Positions 49,164 through 60,202 of a DNA stretch of 64,000 nucleotides are shown here, in pieces. Position numbers and translations under genes: made by a program. Source of the stretch: Xanthobacter autotrophicus Py2 (GTDB taxonomy: Bacteria > Pseudomonadota > Alphaproteobacteria > Rhizobiales > Xanthobacteraceae); assembly GCA_000017645.1 (NCBI GenBank), contig CP000781.1, positions 4,699,501-4,763,500 on the forward strand. Direction: 5' to 3'. The notes under the pieces are model-generated. The model saw only the letters and a list, made by a program, of their open reading frames with translations, was not told where the DNA came from and did no database searches. Positions within the stretch are counted from its first letter, which is position 1. Every line of letters starts with the position of its first letter.

Positions 49164-49601
49164 CTATCCTAGCGCCACCAGCGCCGCCCCGGCGGCGATG
49201 AGGACCACGCCGAGGGTCGCCAGCGCGCTCAGGCGCTCGCCCAGGAAAATGACGCCGAAGATGGCGACCAGCACCACGCTCAGCTTGTCCACCGGCGCCA
49301 CCCGCGCCGCATCGCCGAGCTTCAAGGCGCGGAAATAGCACAGCCACGACGCTCCGGTGGCGAGGCCCGACAGGATCAGGAAGATCCACGTCCGCGCCGG
49401 GATCTCGCCAGGCGCCTGCCACGACCCGCCGAACCCCACCATGGCCGCCACCAATGCGAGGATGATGACGGTGCGCAGCAACGTGGCGAGGTCGGAATGG
49501 ATGTGCGCCACCCCCACCTTGGCGAAGATGGCAGTAAGCGCCGCGAACGCCGCGGACAGGAGCGCCCAGAACAGCCAGGAGGTGGACCAGGATTGAGACA
49601 T
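49164..49601 (-). CDS. EamA/DMT family half-size membrane protein
   Basis: 145 residues with about five hydrophobic segments, a single EamA domain rather than the usual two. The conserved end VAPVDKLSVVLVAIFGVIFLGERLSALATLGVVLIAAGAALVAL is typical. Single-domain EamA proteins presumably dimerise, like small multidrug transporters. Substrate unknown. It stands alone, convergent with thiL. Confidence 0.88.
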   Translation of the reverse strand: MSQSWSTSWLFWALLSAAFAALTAIFAKVGVAHIHSDLATLLRTVIILALVAAMVGFGGSWQAPGEIPARTWIFLILSGLATGASWLCYFRALKLGDAARVAPVDKLSVVLVAIFGVIFLGERLSALATLGVVLIAAGAALVALG

Positions 49602-49746
49602 GCCGTCACTCGGCTATGGCGTGGCGATCACCATGACACCACTTGAGAGAACAGCGGGGAAGACCCTGCCGGTTGGTGCCGGTGACCGGCATCCCGGTTA
49701 CCATGGGGTGGCCGTTCGACTCAGCTCCGCCGCAATGAAGTAAACC

Positions 49747-52700
49747 ATGCCCGATCCCGGCTTCATCCATCTTCACGTCCATTCCTCCTATTCGCTGCTG
49801 GAGGGGGCGCTTTCCATTGGCAAGCTGGCCGACCTCGTGAAGGCGGATGCGCAGCCGGCCATTGCGCTCACCGATACGGGCAATCTGTTCGGCGCGCTGG
49901 AATTCTCCGAGAAGATGTCGGGCGCCGGCATCCAGCCCATCGCCGGTGTGTCCCTCGCCCTGGACCTGCCGGAGCCGGCAGGCCCGCGCGGGGCGATCCG
50001 GCCGAAGCGGCCGCGCATCGTGCTGCTGGCCCAGTCGGAGCCGGGCTGGCGCAACCTGATGCGACTGGTCTCCCGCTCATTTCTTGAAACCGCCAGCGAG
50101 GACGAGCCGCGCATCCTGCCCGACTGGCTGGCCGATGCCCATGACGGCCTCATCGCCCTCACCGGCGGGCCGGCCGGCCCCATCGACAAGGCGCTGGTGT
50201 CCGGCCATCCGGAGCTGGCGGCGGAGCGGCTCGACCTGCTCGCCTCGCTGTTCGGCGACCGGCTCTATGTGGAAGTTCAGCGCCACGACACCGACGCCGA
50301 GCGCCTCGCCGAAGCCGGGCTGCTGGAACTGGCCTATGCCAAGGGCCTTCCGCTGGTCGCGTCCAACGAGCCCTTCTTCGCCAGCAAGACCGATTATGAG
50401 GCCCACGACGGGCTCCTGTGCATCGCCGAGGGCCGGCTTTTGTCGGAAGGCGACCGGCGCCGGCTGACGCCCGAGCACCGATTCAAGACCCGCGCGGAAA
50501 TGCTCGCCCTGTTCGCCGACCTGCCCGAGGCCACGGCCAACACGGTGGAGATCGCCCGGCGCTGCGCCTACCGGGTGCGCACCGTGAAGCCCATCCTGCC
50601 GCGCTTCACCTCGGGTGGAGGGGACGGCGATCCCCTGGCCGAGGAGGCCGCCGAGCTGGAGCGGCAGGCGAAGGAGGGCCTCGCCCAGCGCCTCGAAAAG
50701 CACGGGCCGGCGCCGGGGCTGGACATCGCCACCTATGAGGAGCGGCTCGCCTACGAGCTTTCCGTCATCACCAAAATGAAGTTCCCCGGCTACTTCCTCA
50801 TCGTGTCGGACTTCATCAAGTGGGCCAAGGCCCACGATATCCCGGTGGGGCCGGGGCGTGGATCGGGCGCCGGCTCGCTGGTGGCCTATTCGCTCCAGAT
50901 CACCGACCTCGATCCGATCCGGTTCGGCCTGCTGTTCGAGCGGTTCCTGAACCCGGACCGCGTGTCCATGCCCGACTTCGACGTGGACTTCTGCCAGGAG
51001 CGCCGCGACGAGGTGATCCACTACGTGCAGGAGCGCTACGGCCGCGCCCAGGTGGCGCAGATCATCACGTTCGGTACGCTGCAGGCGCGCGGCGTGCTCC
51101 GGGACGTGGGCCGCGTGCTGGAGATGCCCTATGGGCAGGTGGACAAGCTGTGCAAGCTGGTGCCGCAGAACCCGGCCAATCCGGTCACACTGAAGCAGGC
51201 CATCGAGGACGAGCCGCGCCTCCAGGCCTCCCGCGACCAGGAAGAGGTGGTCAAGCGCGCCTTCGACATCGCGGTGAGGCTGGAGGGCCTCAACCGCCAC
51301 GCCTCCACCCATGCCGCGGGCATCGTGATCGGCGACAGGAAGCTCCACGAGCTGGTGCCGCTCTATCGCGATCCCAAGTCCGACATGCCGGTCACCCAGT
51401 ACAATATGAAATGGGTGGAGCAGGCGGGCCTGGTGAAGTTCGACTTCCTGGGCCTGAAGACGCTGACCACCATCGACAAGGCGGTGAAGCTGATCCACCA
51501 GCGCGGCATCGATCTGGACATCTCCAAGATCCCGCTGGACGACCCCAAGACCTACGCCATGTTGGGCAAGGGCGAGACGGTGGGCGTGTTCCAGGTGGAA
51601 AGCGCGGGCATGCGCCGGGCGCTGGTGGACATGAAGGCCGACCGGGTCGAGGACCTGATCGCCCTCGTGGCGCTCTACCGGCCCGGCCCCATGGCCAACA
51701 TCCCGGTGTATTGCGACTGCAAGCACGGCCGCGCCAAGCCGGACTATCTCCATCCCATGCTGGAGCCGTACCTGAAGGAGACGTTCGGCGTCATCATCTA
51801 CCAGGAACAGGTGATGCAGATCGCCCAGGCCATGGCGGGTTACTCGCTGGGCGAGGCCGACCTGCTACGCCGCGCCATGGGCAAGAAGATCCGCGCCGAG
51901 ATGGAGAAGCAGCGCGAGCGCTTCGTCTCCGGCTCCGCTGGGCGGGGCATCGAGAAGGCGCAGGCCGACACCATCTTCGACCTTCTGGCCAAGTTCGCCG
52001 ACTACGGCTTCAACAAATCCCACGCCGCCGCCTACGCCATCGTCGCCTACCAGACGGCCTGGCTGAAGGCGAACTACCCCACCGAATTCCTCGCCGCCTC
52101 CATGACCCTCGACATGGGCAACACGGACAAGCTCGCGGAATTCCGGCAGGAGGCCCAGCGCCTCGGCATCGAGGTGGTGCCGCCTAATATCAACCTGTCG
52201 GCCCGCGAGTTCGCGGTGAAGGACGGCAAGATCATCTACGCCATGTGCGCCATCAAGGGCGTGGGCGGGGCGGCCGTGGACGCGCTGGTGGCGGCGCGCG
52301 GTGACCGGCCGTTCCGGAGCTTCGCGGATTTCGCCTCGCGCCTGCCGGTGAAGCTGGTCAACAAGCGCACGCTGGAAAGCCTGATGGCCGCCGGCTGCTT
52401 CGACGTGCTGGAGAAGAACCGCGCCCGGGCGTTTGCCGCCATCGAATCCATCGTGGCCGAGGCCCAGCGCGTGGAGGCGAACGCCCAGTCGGGCCAGAAC
52501 GACATGTTCGGCTCCGGCCCCTCGGCGGTCTCCCTGCCCATTCCGGAGGTGGCGCCCTGGCTGCCCTCGGAGCGGCTGCAGAAGGAATATGACGCCATCG
52601 GCTTCTTCCTCACCGGCCATCCGCTGGACGATTATGCCGATGCGCTGAAGAAGATGCGGGTGCAGTCCTTCTCGGACTTCTCCCGCGCCGTGCGCTCGGG

Positions 52701-53199
52701 CGCCGCGGCGGGGCGGCTCGCTGCCACCGTGGTCTCCAAGCAGGAGCGGCGGACCAAGTCCGGCACCCGCATGGGCATCGTCGGCCTCTCCGACCCCTCG
52801 GGCCATTACGAGGCGGTGATTTTCTCCGAAGGCCTCGCGCATTATCGCGACCTGCTGGAGCCGGGCACGCCGCTGCTGATGATGGTGGCAGCCGAGCTGA
52901 ACGGCGAGGATGTGCGCGTACGCATCAATTCCTGCGAGAAGCTGGACCCCGTCACCGCCCGCCACCAGAAGGGCCTGCGCATCTTCCTGCGCTCCCCCGA
53001 GCCCATCGAGGGCATCGCCCGCCGCCTCGCCGACGGCAAGACCGTGGATGCGGGCTCCGGCGAGGTCAGCCTGATCCTGATGGTGGAGGATGCCCGGGCC
53101 GAGGTGGAAGTGAGCCTGCCCGGCAAATATCCCATCTCGCCGCAGATCGCCGGAGCCATCAAGGCCATTCCGGGGGTGGTCGCGATTGAATCCGCATAG
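49747..53199 (+). CDS. dnaE: DNA polymerase III alpha subunit
   Basis: 1150 residues, replicative polymerase, DnaE1 type. An N-terminal PHP domain begins FIHLHVHSSYSLLEGAL. The polymerase core has PGRGSGAGSLVAY near residue 371 and the catalytic Asp pair in MPDFDVDFCQERR near 411. Further on are GVIIYQEQVMQIAQ, FADYGFNKSHAAAYA and a C-terminal OB-fold plus beta-clamp/tau-binding region (~1000-1150). Its length and strong PHP motif separate it from the error-prone DnaE2 (ImuC). It is preceded by a 145-base gap with no recognised element. Confidence 0.97.
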   Translation: MPDPGFIHLHVHSSYSLLEGALSIGKLADLVKADAQPAIALTDTGNLFGALEFSEKMSGAGIQPIAGVSLALDLPEPAGPRGAIRPKRPRIVLLAQSEPGWRNLMRLVSRSFLETASEDEPRILPDWLADAHDGLIALTGGPAGPIDKALVSGHPELAAERLDLLASLFGDRLYVEVQRHDTDAERLAEAGLLELAYAKGLPLVASNEPFFASKTDYEAHDGLLCIAEGRLLSEGDRRRLTPEHRFKTRAEMLALFADLPEATANTVEIARRCAYRVRTVKPILPRFTSGGGDGDPLAEEAAELERQAKEGLAQRLEKHGPAPGLDIATYEERLAYELSVITKMKFPGYFLIVSDFIKWAKAHDIPVGPGRGSGAGSLVAYSLQITDLDPIRFGLLFERFLNPDRVSMPDFDVDFCQERRDEVIHYVQERYGRAQVAQIITFGTLQARGVLRDVGRVLEMPYGQVDKLCKLVPQNPANPVTLKQAIEDEPRLQASRDQEEVVKRAFDIAVRLEGLNRHASTHAAGIVIGDRKLHELVPLYRDPKSDMPVTQYNMKWVEQAGLVKFDFLGLKTLTTIDKAVKLIHQRGIDLDISKIPLDDPKTYAMLGKGETVGVFQVESAGMRRALVDMKADRVEDLIALVALYRPGPMANIPVYCDCKHGRAKPDYLHPMLEPYLKETFGVIIYQEQVMQIAQAMAGYSLGEADLLRRAMGKKIRAEMEKQRERFVSGSAGRGIEKAQADTIFDLLAKFADYGFNKSHAAAYAIVAYQTAWLKANYPTEFLAASMTLDMGNTDKLAEFRQEAQRLGIEVVPPNINLSAREFAVKDGKIIYAMCAIKGVGGAAVDALVAARGDRPFRSFADFASRLPVKLVNKRTLESLMAAGCFDVLEKNRARAFAAIESIVAEAQRVEANAQSGQNDMFGSGPSAVSLPIPEVAPWLPSERLQKEYDAIGFFLTGHPLDDYADALKKMRVQSFSDFSRAVRSGAAAGRLAATVVSKQERRTKSGTRMGIVGLSDPSGHYEAVIFSEGLAHYRDLLEPGTPLLMMVAAELNGEDVRVRINSCEKLDPVTARHQKGLRIFLRSPEPIEGIARRLADGKTVDAGSGEVSLILMVEDARAEVEVSLPGKYPISPQIAGAIKAIPGVVAIESA

Positions 53200-53262
53200 G
53201 GACGATGGTAAATCTGCGGGCGTCATCGGGGCGGCTGAACAAAATCCAAGGGTAACTGGACT

Positions 53263-54099
53263 TTGGAAAACGCCAAGCGCGCCGTGCTGGTGCTGGGCAT
53301 GCACCGCAGCGGTACATCGGCTCTCACCCGCGTCGTCAATCTCATGGGGTTCCGCGCCCCGCGCACCTTGATGCCAGCCAACGAGGGGAATGCGGACGGC
53401 TACTGGGAATCCCTCGTCATCGTGGATCTCAACGAACGGCTGCTGCAGGCCTGCGGCGGTTCCTGGCATTCGCCGGGGCGGCTGAAGGCGGAGCCCCTTG
53501 AAGTCGCGCGCCGTTCCGGACTTTACGATGAGATGCGCCGCGCCCTTTCCGACGAGTTCGGGACTGCGCCCCACATCGTGCTCAAGTGTCCGCGCATCTC
53601 ACGGCTGATGGGCGTCTACGGCCCGCTGCTCGACGAGGCGGGCTACCGGGTCTCACCCCTGCTGGCGGTGCGCAACCCGCTGGAGGTGGCGGCCTCCCTC
53701 GCCAAAAGAGACAAGTTCGGTCTTTCCAGAGGGCTCGGCATCTGGCTGCGGTACACGCTGGACAGCGAGCGCGCCACCCGTGGCCGACCGCGCGCCGTGG
53801 TTACCTTCGATGGGCTGCTCGCCGACTGGAAAGGCACCATGTCCCGGGCCGAGCATCAGCTCGCAGAGCCGTGGCCGCTGCTCGGCGCCGAGCCGACCGA
53901 CGAGATCAGCGCCGCGCTGAAGCCCGGCCTGCGCCACCATAGGCAGGGGGAAAGCCGATCCCGCGCCGACCGACTCTCCTGGCGCGGCTTCCTTGCCCGT
54001 CAGGCCTACGGTGCCATGCAGCGCCTGGCGGCCGATCCAAAGGATGCCAGGGCTTTCCGCATCCTCGACGGTATCCGCCTCGTCTACCAATCCCGGTAG
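53263..54099 (+). CDS. Sulfotransferase-like protein
   Basis: 278 residues. The N-terminal P-loop-like motif VLGMHRSGTSALTRVVNLMG matches the 5'-phosphosulfate-binding loop of PAPS sulfotransferases. LLAVRNPLEVAASLAKRD resembles the 3'-phosphate-binding segment. The remaining sequence is poorly conserved, and many such proteins in capsule or LPS gene sets are of unknown activity. The frame starts at TTG 53263 with AAGGG about ten bases upstream; no ATG lies near the conserved N-terminus. It follows dnaE by 63 bases and the link to dnaE looks accidental. Confidence 0.72.
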   Translation: MENAKRAVLVLGMHRSGTSALTRVVNLMGFRAPRTLMPANEGNADGYWESLVIVDLNERLLQACGGSWHSPGRLKAEPLEVARRSGLYDEMRRALSDEFGTAPHIVLKCPRISRLMGVYGPLLDEAGYRVSPLLAVRNPLEVAASLAKRDKFGLSRGLGIWLRYTLDSERATRGRPRAVVTFDGLLADWKGTMSRAEHQLAEPWPLLGAEPTDEISAALKPGLRHHRQGESRSRADRLSWRGFLARQAYGAMQRLAADPKDARAFRILDGIRLVYQSR

Positions 54100-54192
54100 G
54101 CCGGCGCGGCAGCGCGGCGGTGTCCAAGCCGTGCCGAATGTCCCATATTGGCCTGCCCTTCCGGCTGCGAGGGGGCGCGGGGGAGGTGAGGC

Positions 54193-55224
54193 ATGGCGTT
54201 GGACTGGCTGGCGGCGCGCCGCGTCGCCATGGCGATCCTCGTGGCGGTGGCGTTTTATTTCGCGTTCCGGGTGGTGGATGTCATCCTGCAGGTGTTCGCG
54301 GCTGTGCTGGTGTCTCTGGCGCTGCACGCGCTGGCGGAGCCGTTCGCGCGCCTTACCCGCTTTCCCGAGCGGTATGCCGTGTTCCCGGTGGCGCTGCTGG
54401 TGTTCGGCGGCATCGGGCTCACCCTCTATCTGTTCGGCTCGACCATCCAGGTGCAGGTGACCGAGCTGTTCAACGAGCTGCCCGCCGCCTGGAGCGCCTT
54501 CGAGAAGCGCTTCCATCTGGAAGGCATGAGCGACGACCTGCTGCGCCGCGCCGAGGCGGCGGCGCCCTCCGGCGAGACGGTCATCTCGGCGGTGCAGGGG
54601 CTTACCAGCAACCTGTTCCAGGTGGTGCTTGGCAGCTTCCTGGTGGTGGTGGGCGGCATCTATTTCGCTGCCTCGCCGGACCTCTACCGGCGCATGTTCC
54701 TGTCGCTCTGGGCCGAGCCGGAGCGGGCGGCGGTGGCGCGGCGGCTTGCCGCCATCTCCGAGGACCTGCGGCATTTCCTGAAGGCCCAGCTCATAGCCAT
54801 GGTGGTGGTGGGCGTGCTCACCTTCATCGGCCTCACCATCGTGGGGGTGCCTTCCGCCCTGGCGCTGGCCCTGTTCGCCGGGCTCGCCGAGTTCGTCCCC
54901 ATGATCGGGCCGGTGGTGGCCGCGGCCCCCGCCGTGCTCATCGCGCTCACCCTGGGGATGGACTCGGGGCTGTGGACGCTGCTGGTCTTCGTCATCGTGC
55001 AGCAGTCGGAGAGCAATGTGATCACCCCGCTGCTGCAGCAGCGCATGGTCTCTCTGCCGCCGGCGGTGACGCTGTTCGCGGTGGTGGCGTTCGGCAATGT
55101 GTTCGGCGCCCTTGGCGTTTTGCTCGCCACCCCCCTTACCGTGCTCGCCTTCGCCGCCTTCAAGGCCCATGGCGAGCCGGAGGCGAAGCCGGAGGCGAAG
55201 CCGGAACAGGATGCGCCGGCCTAG
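54193..55224 (+). CDS. AI-2E family membrane protein
   Basis: 343 residues with about seven or eight membrane helices. The conserved segments are AFRVVDVILQVFAAVLVSLALHALAEP near the N-terminus, and GLAEFVPMIGPVVAAAPAVLIAL plus VQQSESNVITPLLQQRMVSLPP near the C-terminus. The family was named for export of autoinducer-2 (TqsA) but also contains Na+/H+ antiporters; substrate is unknown. A short Lys/Glu/Pro repeat (EAKPEAKPE) ends the protein. Its stop overlaps the convergent DUF1835 gene by four bases. Confidence 0.9.
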   Translation: MALDWLAARRVAMAILVAVAFYFAFRVVDVILQVFAAVLVSLALHALAEPFARLTRFPERYAVFPVALLVFGGIGLTLYLFGSTIQVQVTELFNELPAAWSAFEKRFHLEGMSDDLLRRAEAAAPSGETVISAVQGLTSNLFQVVLGSFLVVVGGIYFAASPDLYRRMFLSLWAEPERAAVARRLAAISEDLRHFLKAQLIAMVVVGVLTFIGLTIVGVPSALALALFAGLAEFVPMIGPVVAAAPAVLIALTLGMDSGLWTLLVFVIVQQSESNVITPLLQQRMVSLPPAVTLFAVVAFGNVFGALGVLLATPLTVLAFAAFKAHGEPEAKPEAKPEQDAPA

Positions 55225-56246
55225 TTCGGCAGCACCAGGCTGCCGATGGTCCGGTCGAAGCGCCACATGGCGCCGGGCATCAGGTGCGTGCCGCCGATAG
55301 AGCGGTCCACCGCATTCTGGCAGGCGTGGTCGAAGCCGCCTTTCAGCGCCGCGGCTCCCGTGGGCGTGAGCGCGATCTCGGCCGAGGCATAGGCCCGATA
55401 GGAACGCTCGGCTGCGCTCTCGTCGCCTGGGGAAAAGCGCATGCCGGCCGCCTCGCTGGAGCGGAAGGGCAGGCCGAAAATCAGCGGCTCGTGGGCAAAG
55501 GCGAGCCCGTCGAGCCGCAGAAAGAAGGGCAGGTCGGCGAGGAACTGGGCTTCGTCCATGGAATGCACGGCGGCATAGAGGTGCGCCACCTTCATTGGCC
55601 CATCCTGAAGATGCCGCAGGATGCGCTCTTCCGTGAGTGACAGCCCGCTTCTGGGCGCCGGCAACTCGGCAATAAGCCGATGGAGCGCGGGCGCAAGGTG
55701 GGGCAGCACCTCATAGACGCGGGACACCTGCGATCGGGAAAGGAAAGTCGCGAGCGGCCGCGGGGTGGGGGCGGTGAAGGCCTCCCACGCCTCCCGCGCT
55801 GTCTCCATCATCAGGTGGGTGACCGGCGTGCGATGCGCCTCCAGGGCGCGCATCTCGCCGGGCGCCATGACCCCAAGATAGTGCGAGGCCTGAACCAGGC
55901 TCAGACCCATGCGTTCCGGCTCGTGGGAGAAATAGGAGAGCAGCTGGATCAGCTGGAGCTGGTCGAACAGGTCATGCTCGAACCACAGCTCCACTTGCGA
56001 ATAGGCGATGTGCACTTCCACCTGCGCGTCGCGGTGGGCGAAATCGGCCCGCACTTCGTCGAACGGCAGGCCCAGCGCCTGGGAGAGGAAATCGGCGCGC
56101 ACGTCCGACACCTCCTCGAGGTCGGTGCCCGGCGGCACCGGCCCGTCGTGCAGCATGTCCTGCCACGGCAGGATGTGGCCCTTGATGCCCGCCGCGCGCA
56201 GCCGCTCGGCAGCGGATTCTCCATTGGTGACAATGAGCTTCGGCAT
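55221..56246 (-). CDS. DUF1835 domain protein
   Basis: 341 residues. The N-terminal part LIVTNGESAAERLRAAGIKGHILPWQDMLHDGPVP is the DUF1835 signature; VELWFEHDLFDQLQLIQLLSYF follows. No enzymatic motif, signal peptide or membrane segment is visible. The function of the family is unknown. I chose ATG 56246 because the signature begins there; the frame extends to 56498 but overlaps queF. The gene ends convergently with the AI-2E gene. queF lies 71 bases upstream on the same strand, so cotranscription is possible. Confidence 0.8.
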   Translation of the reverse strand: MPKLIVTNGESAAERLRAAGIKGHILPWQDMLHDGPVPPGTDLEEVSDVRADFLSQALGLPFDEVRADFAHRDAQVEVHIAYSQVELWFEHDLFDQLQLIQLLSYFSHEPERMGLSLVQASHYLGVMAPGEMRALEAHRTPVTHLMMETAREAWEAFTAPTPRPLATFLSRSQVSRVYEVLPHLAPALHRLIAELPAPRSGLSLTEERILRHLQDGPMKVAHLYAAVHSMDEAQFLADLPFFLRLDGLAFAHEPLIFGLPFRSSEAAGMRFSPGDESAAERSYRAYASAEIALTPTGAAALKGGFDHACQNAVDRSIGGTHLMPGAMWRFDRTIGSLVLPN

Positions 56247-56317
56247 AACCCGTGCCCTCCGTCCTCCCCCGGGCCGCTCAGGTTTTTCTGGCGTCGGCGG
56301 CTCCGGAGTCGACAGCT

Positions 56318-56770
56318 TCACCCGCGACCGCGGTAGGGCGCAACCCCCGTATCCGGCAACCACACGCCCTCGGCCAGCTTTCCGGTCTGCCAGAACACGT
56401 CGATGGGGATGCCGCCGCGCGGATACCAGTATCCGGCGATGCGCAGGAAGCGCGGCTTGAGCAAGTCCACCAGCCGCTTGCCCACCGCCACGGTGCAATC
56501 CTCGTGGAACGCGCCATGATTGCGGAAGCTGCCGAGGTACAGCTTCAGCGACTTGGACTCCACCAGGAACTGGTCCGGCACATAGTCGATCACGATGTGA
56601 GCGAAATCCGGCTGTCCCGTCACCGGGCAGAGCGAGGTGAATTCCGGGCAGGTGAAGCGCGCCACATAATCCACGTCCGGATGCGGGTTTGGCACGCGGT
56701 CGAGCACCGCCTCCTCCGGCGAGGCGGGCAGGGCGGCGCTGACGCCGAGCTGCAGCGGGCGATCGGTCAT
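56318..56770 (-). CDS. queF: NADPH-dependent 7-cyano-7-deazaguanine reductase
   Basis: 150 residues, the short unimodular QueF of the T-fold family. The catalytic Cys is in [14 protein letters not shown], the NADPH-binding motif is [10 protein letters not shown], and the conserved His/Glu are in NHGAFHEDC. It reduces preQ0 to preQ1, the base that Tgt puts into tRNA. queA and tgt are 18 kb away in this window; queC, queD and queE are not present. Confidence 0.96.
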   Translation of the reverse strand: MTDRPLQLGVSAALPASPEEAVLDRVPNPHPDVDYVARFTCPEFTSLCPVTGQPDFAHIVIDYVPDQFLVESKSLKLYLGSFRNHGAFHEDCTVAVGKRLVDLLKPRFLRIAGYWYPRGGIPIDVFWQTGKLAEGVWLPDTGVAPYRGRG

Positions 56771-56907
56771 ATCTCTTGATCCTGCGGCGGAAGAGCGGGT
56801 GCTCTACCCGCGCGGGCCATAATGTTCAACCGCCGTCCGGCCGTTTTGCGGCGAAGCCCGCCTGGAACGCCACACGCCCCCTTCGCAGGCGCAATAGATC
56901 GCGCTAG

Positions 56908-58305
<1,398 letters not shown>

Positions 58306-58319
58306 GTCTCAAGCGACAG

Positions 58320-58348
58320 CCGCCCTCACCCGCTTGGGGTGAGGGCGG
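58320..58348. terminator. Hairpin between convergent eno and dehydrogenase genes
   Basis: Perfect 12-bp stem CCGCCCTCACCC / GGGTGAGGGCGG with a 5-base loop, 15 bases after the eno stop and just before the stop of the convergent gene. There is no clear T-run, but the stem is strong. Confidence 0.6.
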
Positions 58349-58354
58349 TTGCCC

Positions 58355-59392
58355 TCAGTCCGCCTTGTGCACCGCCACCGGGTCGCTGGCCGGGAAGCTC
58401 TCCTCCAGCGCCTCGTCGAGCCGCTCGCTCAGGTCCTGCTTCTCCTCCACCGCATCATGGGCGCGCTTCAGCGCCACGATCTGTGTCAGCAGGGTGTCGC
58501 GCCGCTGCGCCAGTTCGGCGATGGACCGGCCGCCGGCTTCCTCCGTCACCCCTTCCACCAGCTTCGCCTGAAGCTCCGGCGTCACTTTCGGCGTGCCGAG
58601 ATCGTCCCACCAGGTTTCCACCGCCGGCAAAAGGTGGTGCATGAAATGGGCGAGGCCGCCCGCGCCGCCGCCGAGGTGGAAGGTCATGTGCTGGCCCATG
58701 AGCGCCCAGCGCAGGCCGGGGCCTTCCGAGACCGCCGCATCCACGTCCGCCACCGAAACCACGCCCTGCTCCACCAGATGGATGGCCTCGCGCCACAGCG
58801 CCGCCTGCAGGCGGTTGGCCACATGGCCGGCGACCTCCTTGTGGATCTCGATGGGGTGCTTGCCCATGGCCCGGTAGAAATCCATGGCGGTTTCGATGGC
58901 GGCGCGGCTTGCCTTCTCGCCGCCCACCACCTCCACCAGCGGAATGAGGTGCGGGGGATTGAAGGGGTGGCCGATGATGCAGCGCTCGGGATGCCGGCAG
59001 CCCTCGGCGATGCGGCTCACCAGCAGGCCTGAGGAAGACGAGGCGATCACCACCTCCGGCGGCAGCACCGCGTCGATGGCGGGAAACAGCTTCTGCTTCA
59101 ACTCGTAGCGCTCGGGCGCGTTCTCCTGCACGAAGTCGACGCCCGCCACCGCCTTTACCGGGTCCGGCTCGAAGCGCCAGCTGGTGGGGTCGATCGCGCC
59201 TTCGCCGCCCAGTTCCATCAGAATCGGCCAGGCGGCCGAGATGAGGCTCTGGGTGGCCTCGGCCGCGCCCGGCGCGGGGTCGCTCACCACCACGTCGAGC
59301 CCGCGCGCGAGGAACAGCGCAGCCCAGCTCGCGCCGATGGTCCCGGCTCCGATGACGGCGACGCGGCGGATGGGGTGGTTCGGTTGGGACAT
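58355..59392 (-). CDS. 3-hydroxyacyl-CoA dehydrogenase-like enzyme (carnitine 3-dehydrogenase group) with C-terminal tail
   Basis: 345 residues. The Rossmann motif VAVIGAGTIGASWAALFLARG is at the N-terminus, then NAPERYELKQKLF, IIGHPFNPPHLIPLVEVVGG and HVANRLQAALWREA. The order and length fit the L-carnitine/L-gulonate 3-dehydrogenase branch better than fatty-acid beta-oxidation enzymes, but the substrate is not certain. After the enzyme domain (~1-315) there is a short tail LDEALEESFPASDPVAV, a motif that also occurs in small stand-alone proteins. Monocistronic; convergent with eno. Confidence 0.82.
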   Translation of the reverse strand: MSQPNHPIRRVAVIGAGTIGASWAALFLARGLDVVVSDPAPGAAEATQSLISAAWPILMELGGEGAIDPTSWRFEPDPVKAVAGVDFVQENAPERYELKQKLFPAIDAVLPPEVVIASSSSGLLVSRIAEGCRHPERCIIGHPFNPPHLIPLVEVVGGEKASRAAIETAMDFYRAMGKHPIEIHKEVAGHVANRLQAALWREAIHLVEQGVVSVADVDAAVSEGPGLRWALMGQHMTFHLGGGAGGLAHFMHHLLPAVETWWDDLGTPKVTPELQAKLVEGVTEEAGGRSIAELAQRRDTLLTQIVALKRAHDAVEEKQDLSERLDEALEESFPASDPVAVHKAD

Positions 59393-59496
59393 GGCAACTC
59401 CTGCCTGAGGCTCGGGGGGATTCCCGGTCTTCTAGCAGGAGGAATTCTCTACCGGCAGAGCTGCGACGGTATGACTGCCCTGTTCGGCCGGCGGCC

Positions 59497-60180
59497 TCAG
59501 CGCCCCGGAATCTCGCCCAGCAGGTCACGGGCACCGAGCCAGATGATCTGCACGCCGATGGCGAACAGGATGAAGGCGAACAGCCGCACCAGCACGTTGG
59601 TGCCGTTCTTGCCCAGCACGCGCTCGATGGTGGGCGCCTCCCGGAAGGCGAAATAGACGGTGAGCGCCACCCCGATCAGTCCCGCCACCGCCCCGATGAG
59701 GGACGACACGGACATGGCCAGATCGGTGTCGAAGGTGGACCTGTGGCTGGCGGCCAGCGCGATGGTGGTGGCGATGGAGCCGGGCCCCACCGTGAGCGGC
59801 AGGGTCAGGGGATAGAAGGCCTGGTCCTTGGCGTGGGCATCATCCAGCGGCGTGCCGTCGGCGCGCTTGGCCGGCTCGTCGCCCTGGTGCAGCAGGTTCC
59901 AGCCCACGGAGGTCACCACCACGCCGCCGGCCACCCGCAGCACCGGCAAGGTGATGCCGAAGAACAGGAGCACCTGCGCGCCGATGATCAGCGAGCCCAG
60001 AAGCATCAGGAAGCCGTAGACGGCGACGGAGCGGGCCAGCAGTTCCCGGGTCGACGCGGAGCAGCCGCGCACGAAATTGAGGAAGATCGGTGCCCCGCCA
60101 AGCGGGTTCACGATGGGAAAGAGGGCAGCGAAGACGGCGAGGAAGATATTGATGGAATTGCTGAAATAGCCCACGCGCAT
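59497..60180 (-). CDS. MarC family membrane protein
   Basis: 227 residues, six or so membrane helices. The family's repeated Asn-Pro motif is seen in FPIVNPLGGAPIFL, and the second half has PLTLPLTVGPGSIATTIAL. Despite its name, MarC is not an antibiotic efflux pump and its role is not known. The bpt gene lies 22 bases upstream on the same strand and may be cotranscribed. Confidence 0.92.
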   Translation of the reverse strand: MRVGYFSNSINIFLAVFAALFPIVNPLGGAPIFLNFVRGCSASTRELLARSVAVYGFLMLLGSLIIGAQVLLFFGITLPVLRVAGGVVVTSVGWNLLHQGDEPAKRADGTPLDDAHAKDQAFYPLTLPLTVGPGSIATTIALAASHRSTFDTDLAMSVSSLIGAVAGLIGVALTVYFAFREAPTIERVLGKNGTNVLVRLFAFILFAIGVQIIWLGARDLLGEIPGR

Positions 60181-60202
60181 GTCTCCCGCGCCCCGTTGGG
60201 GG

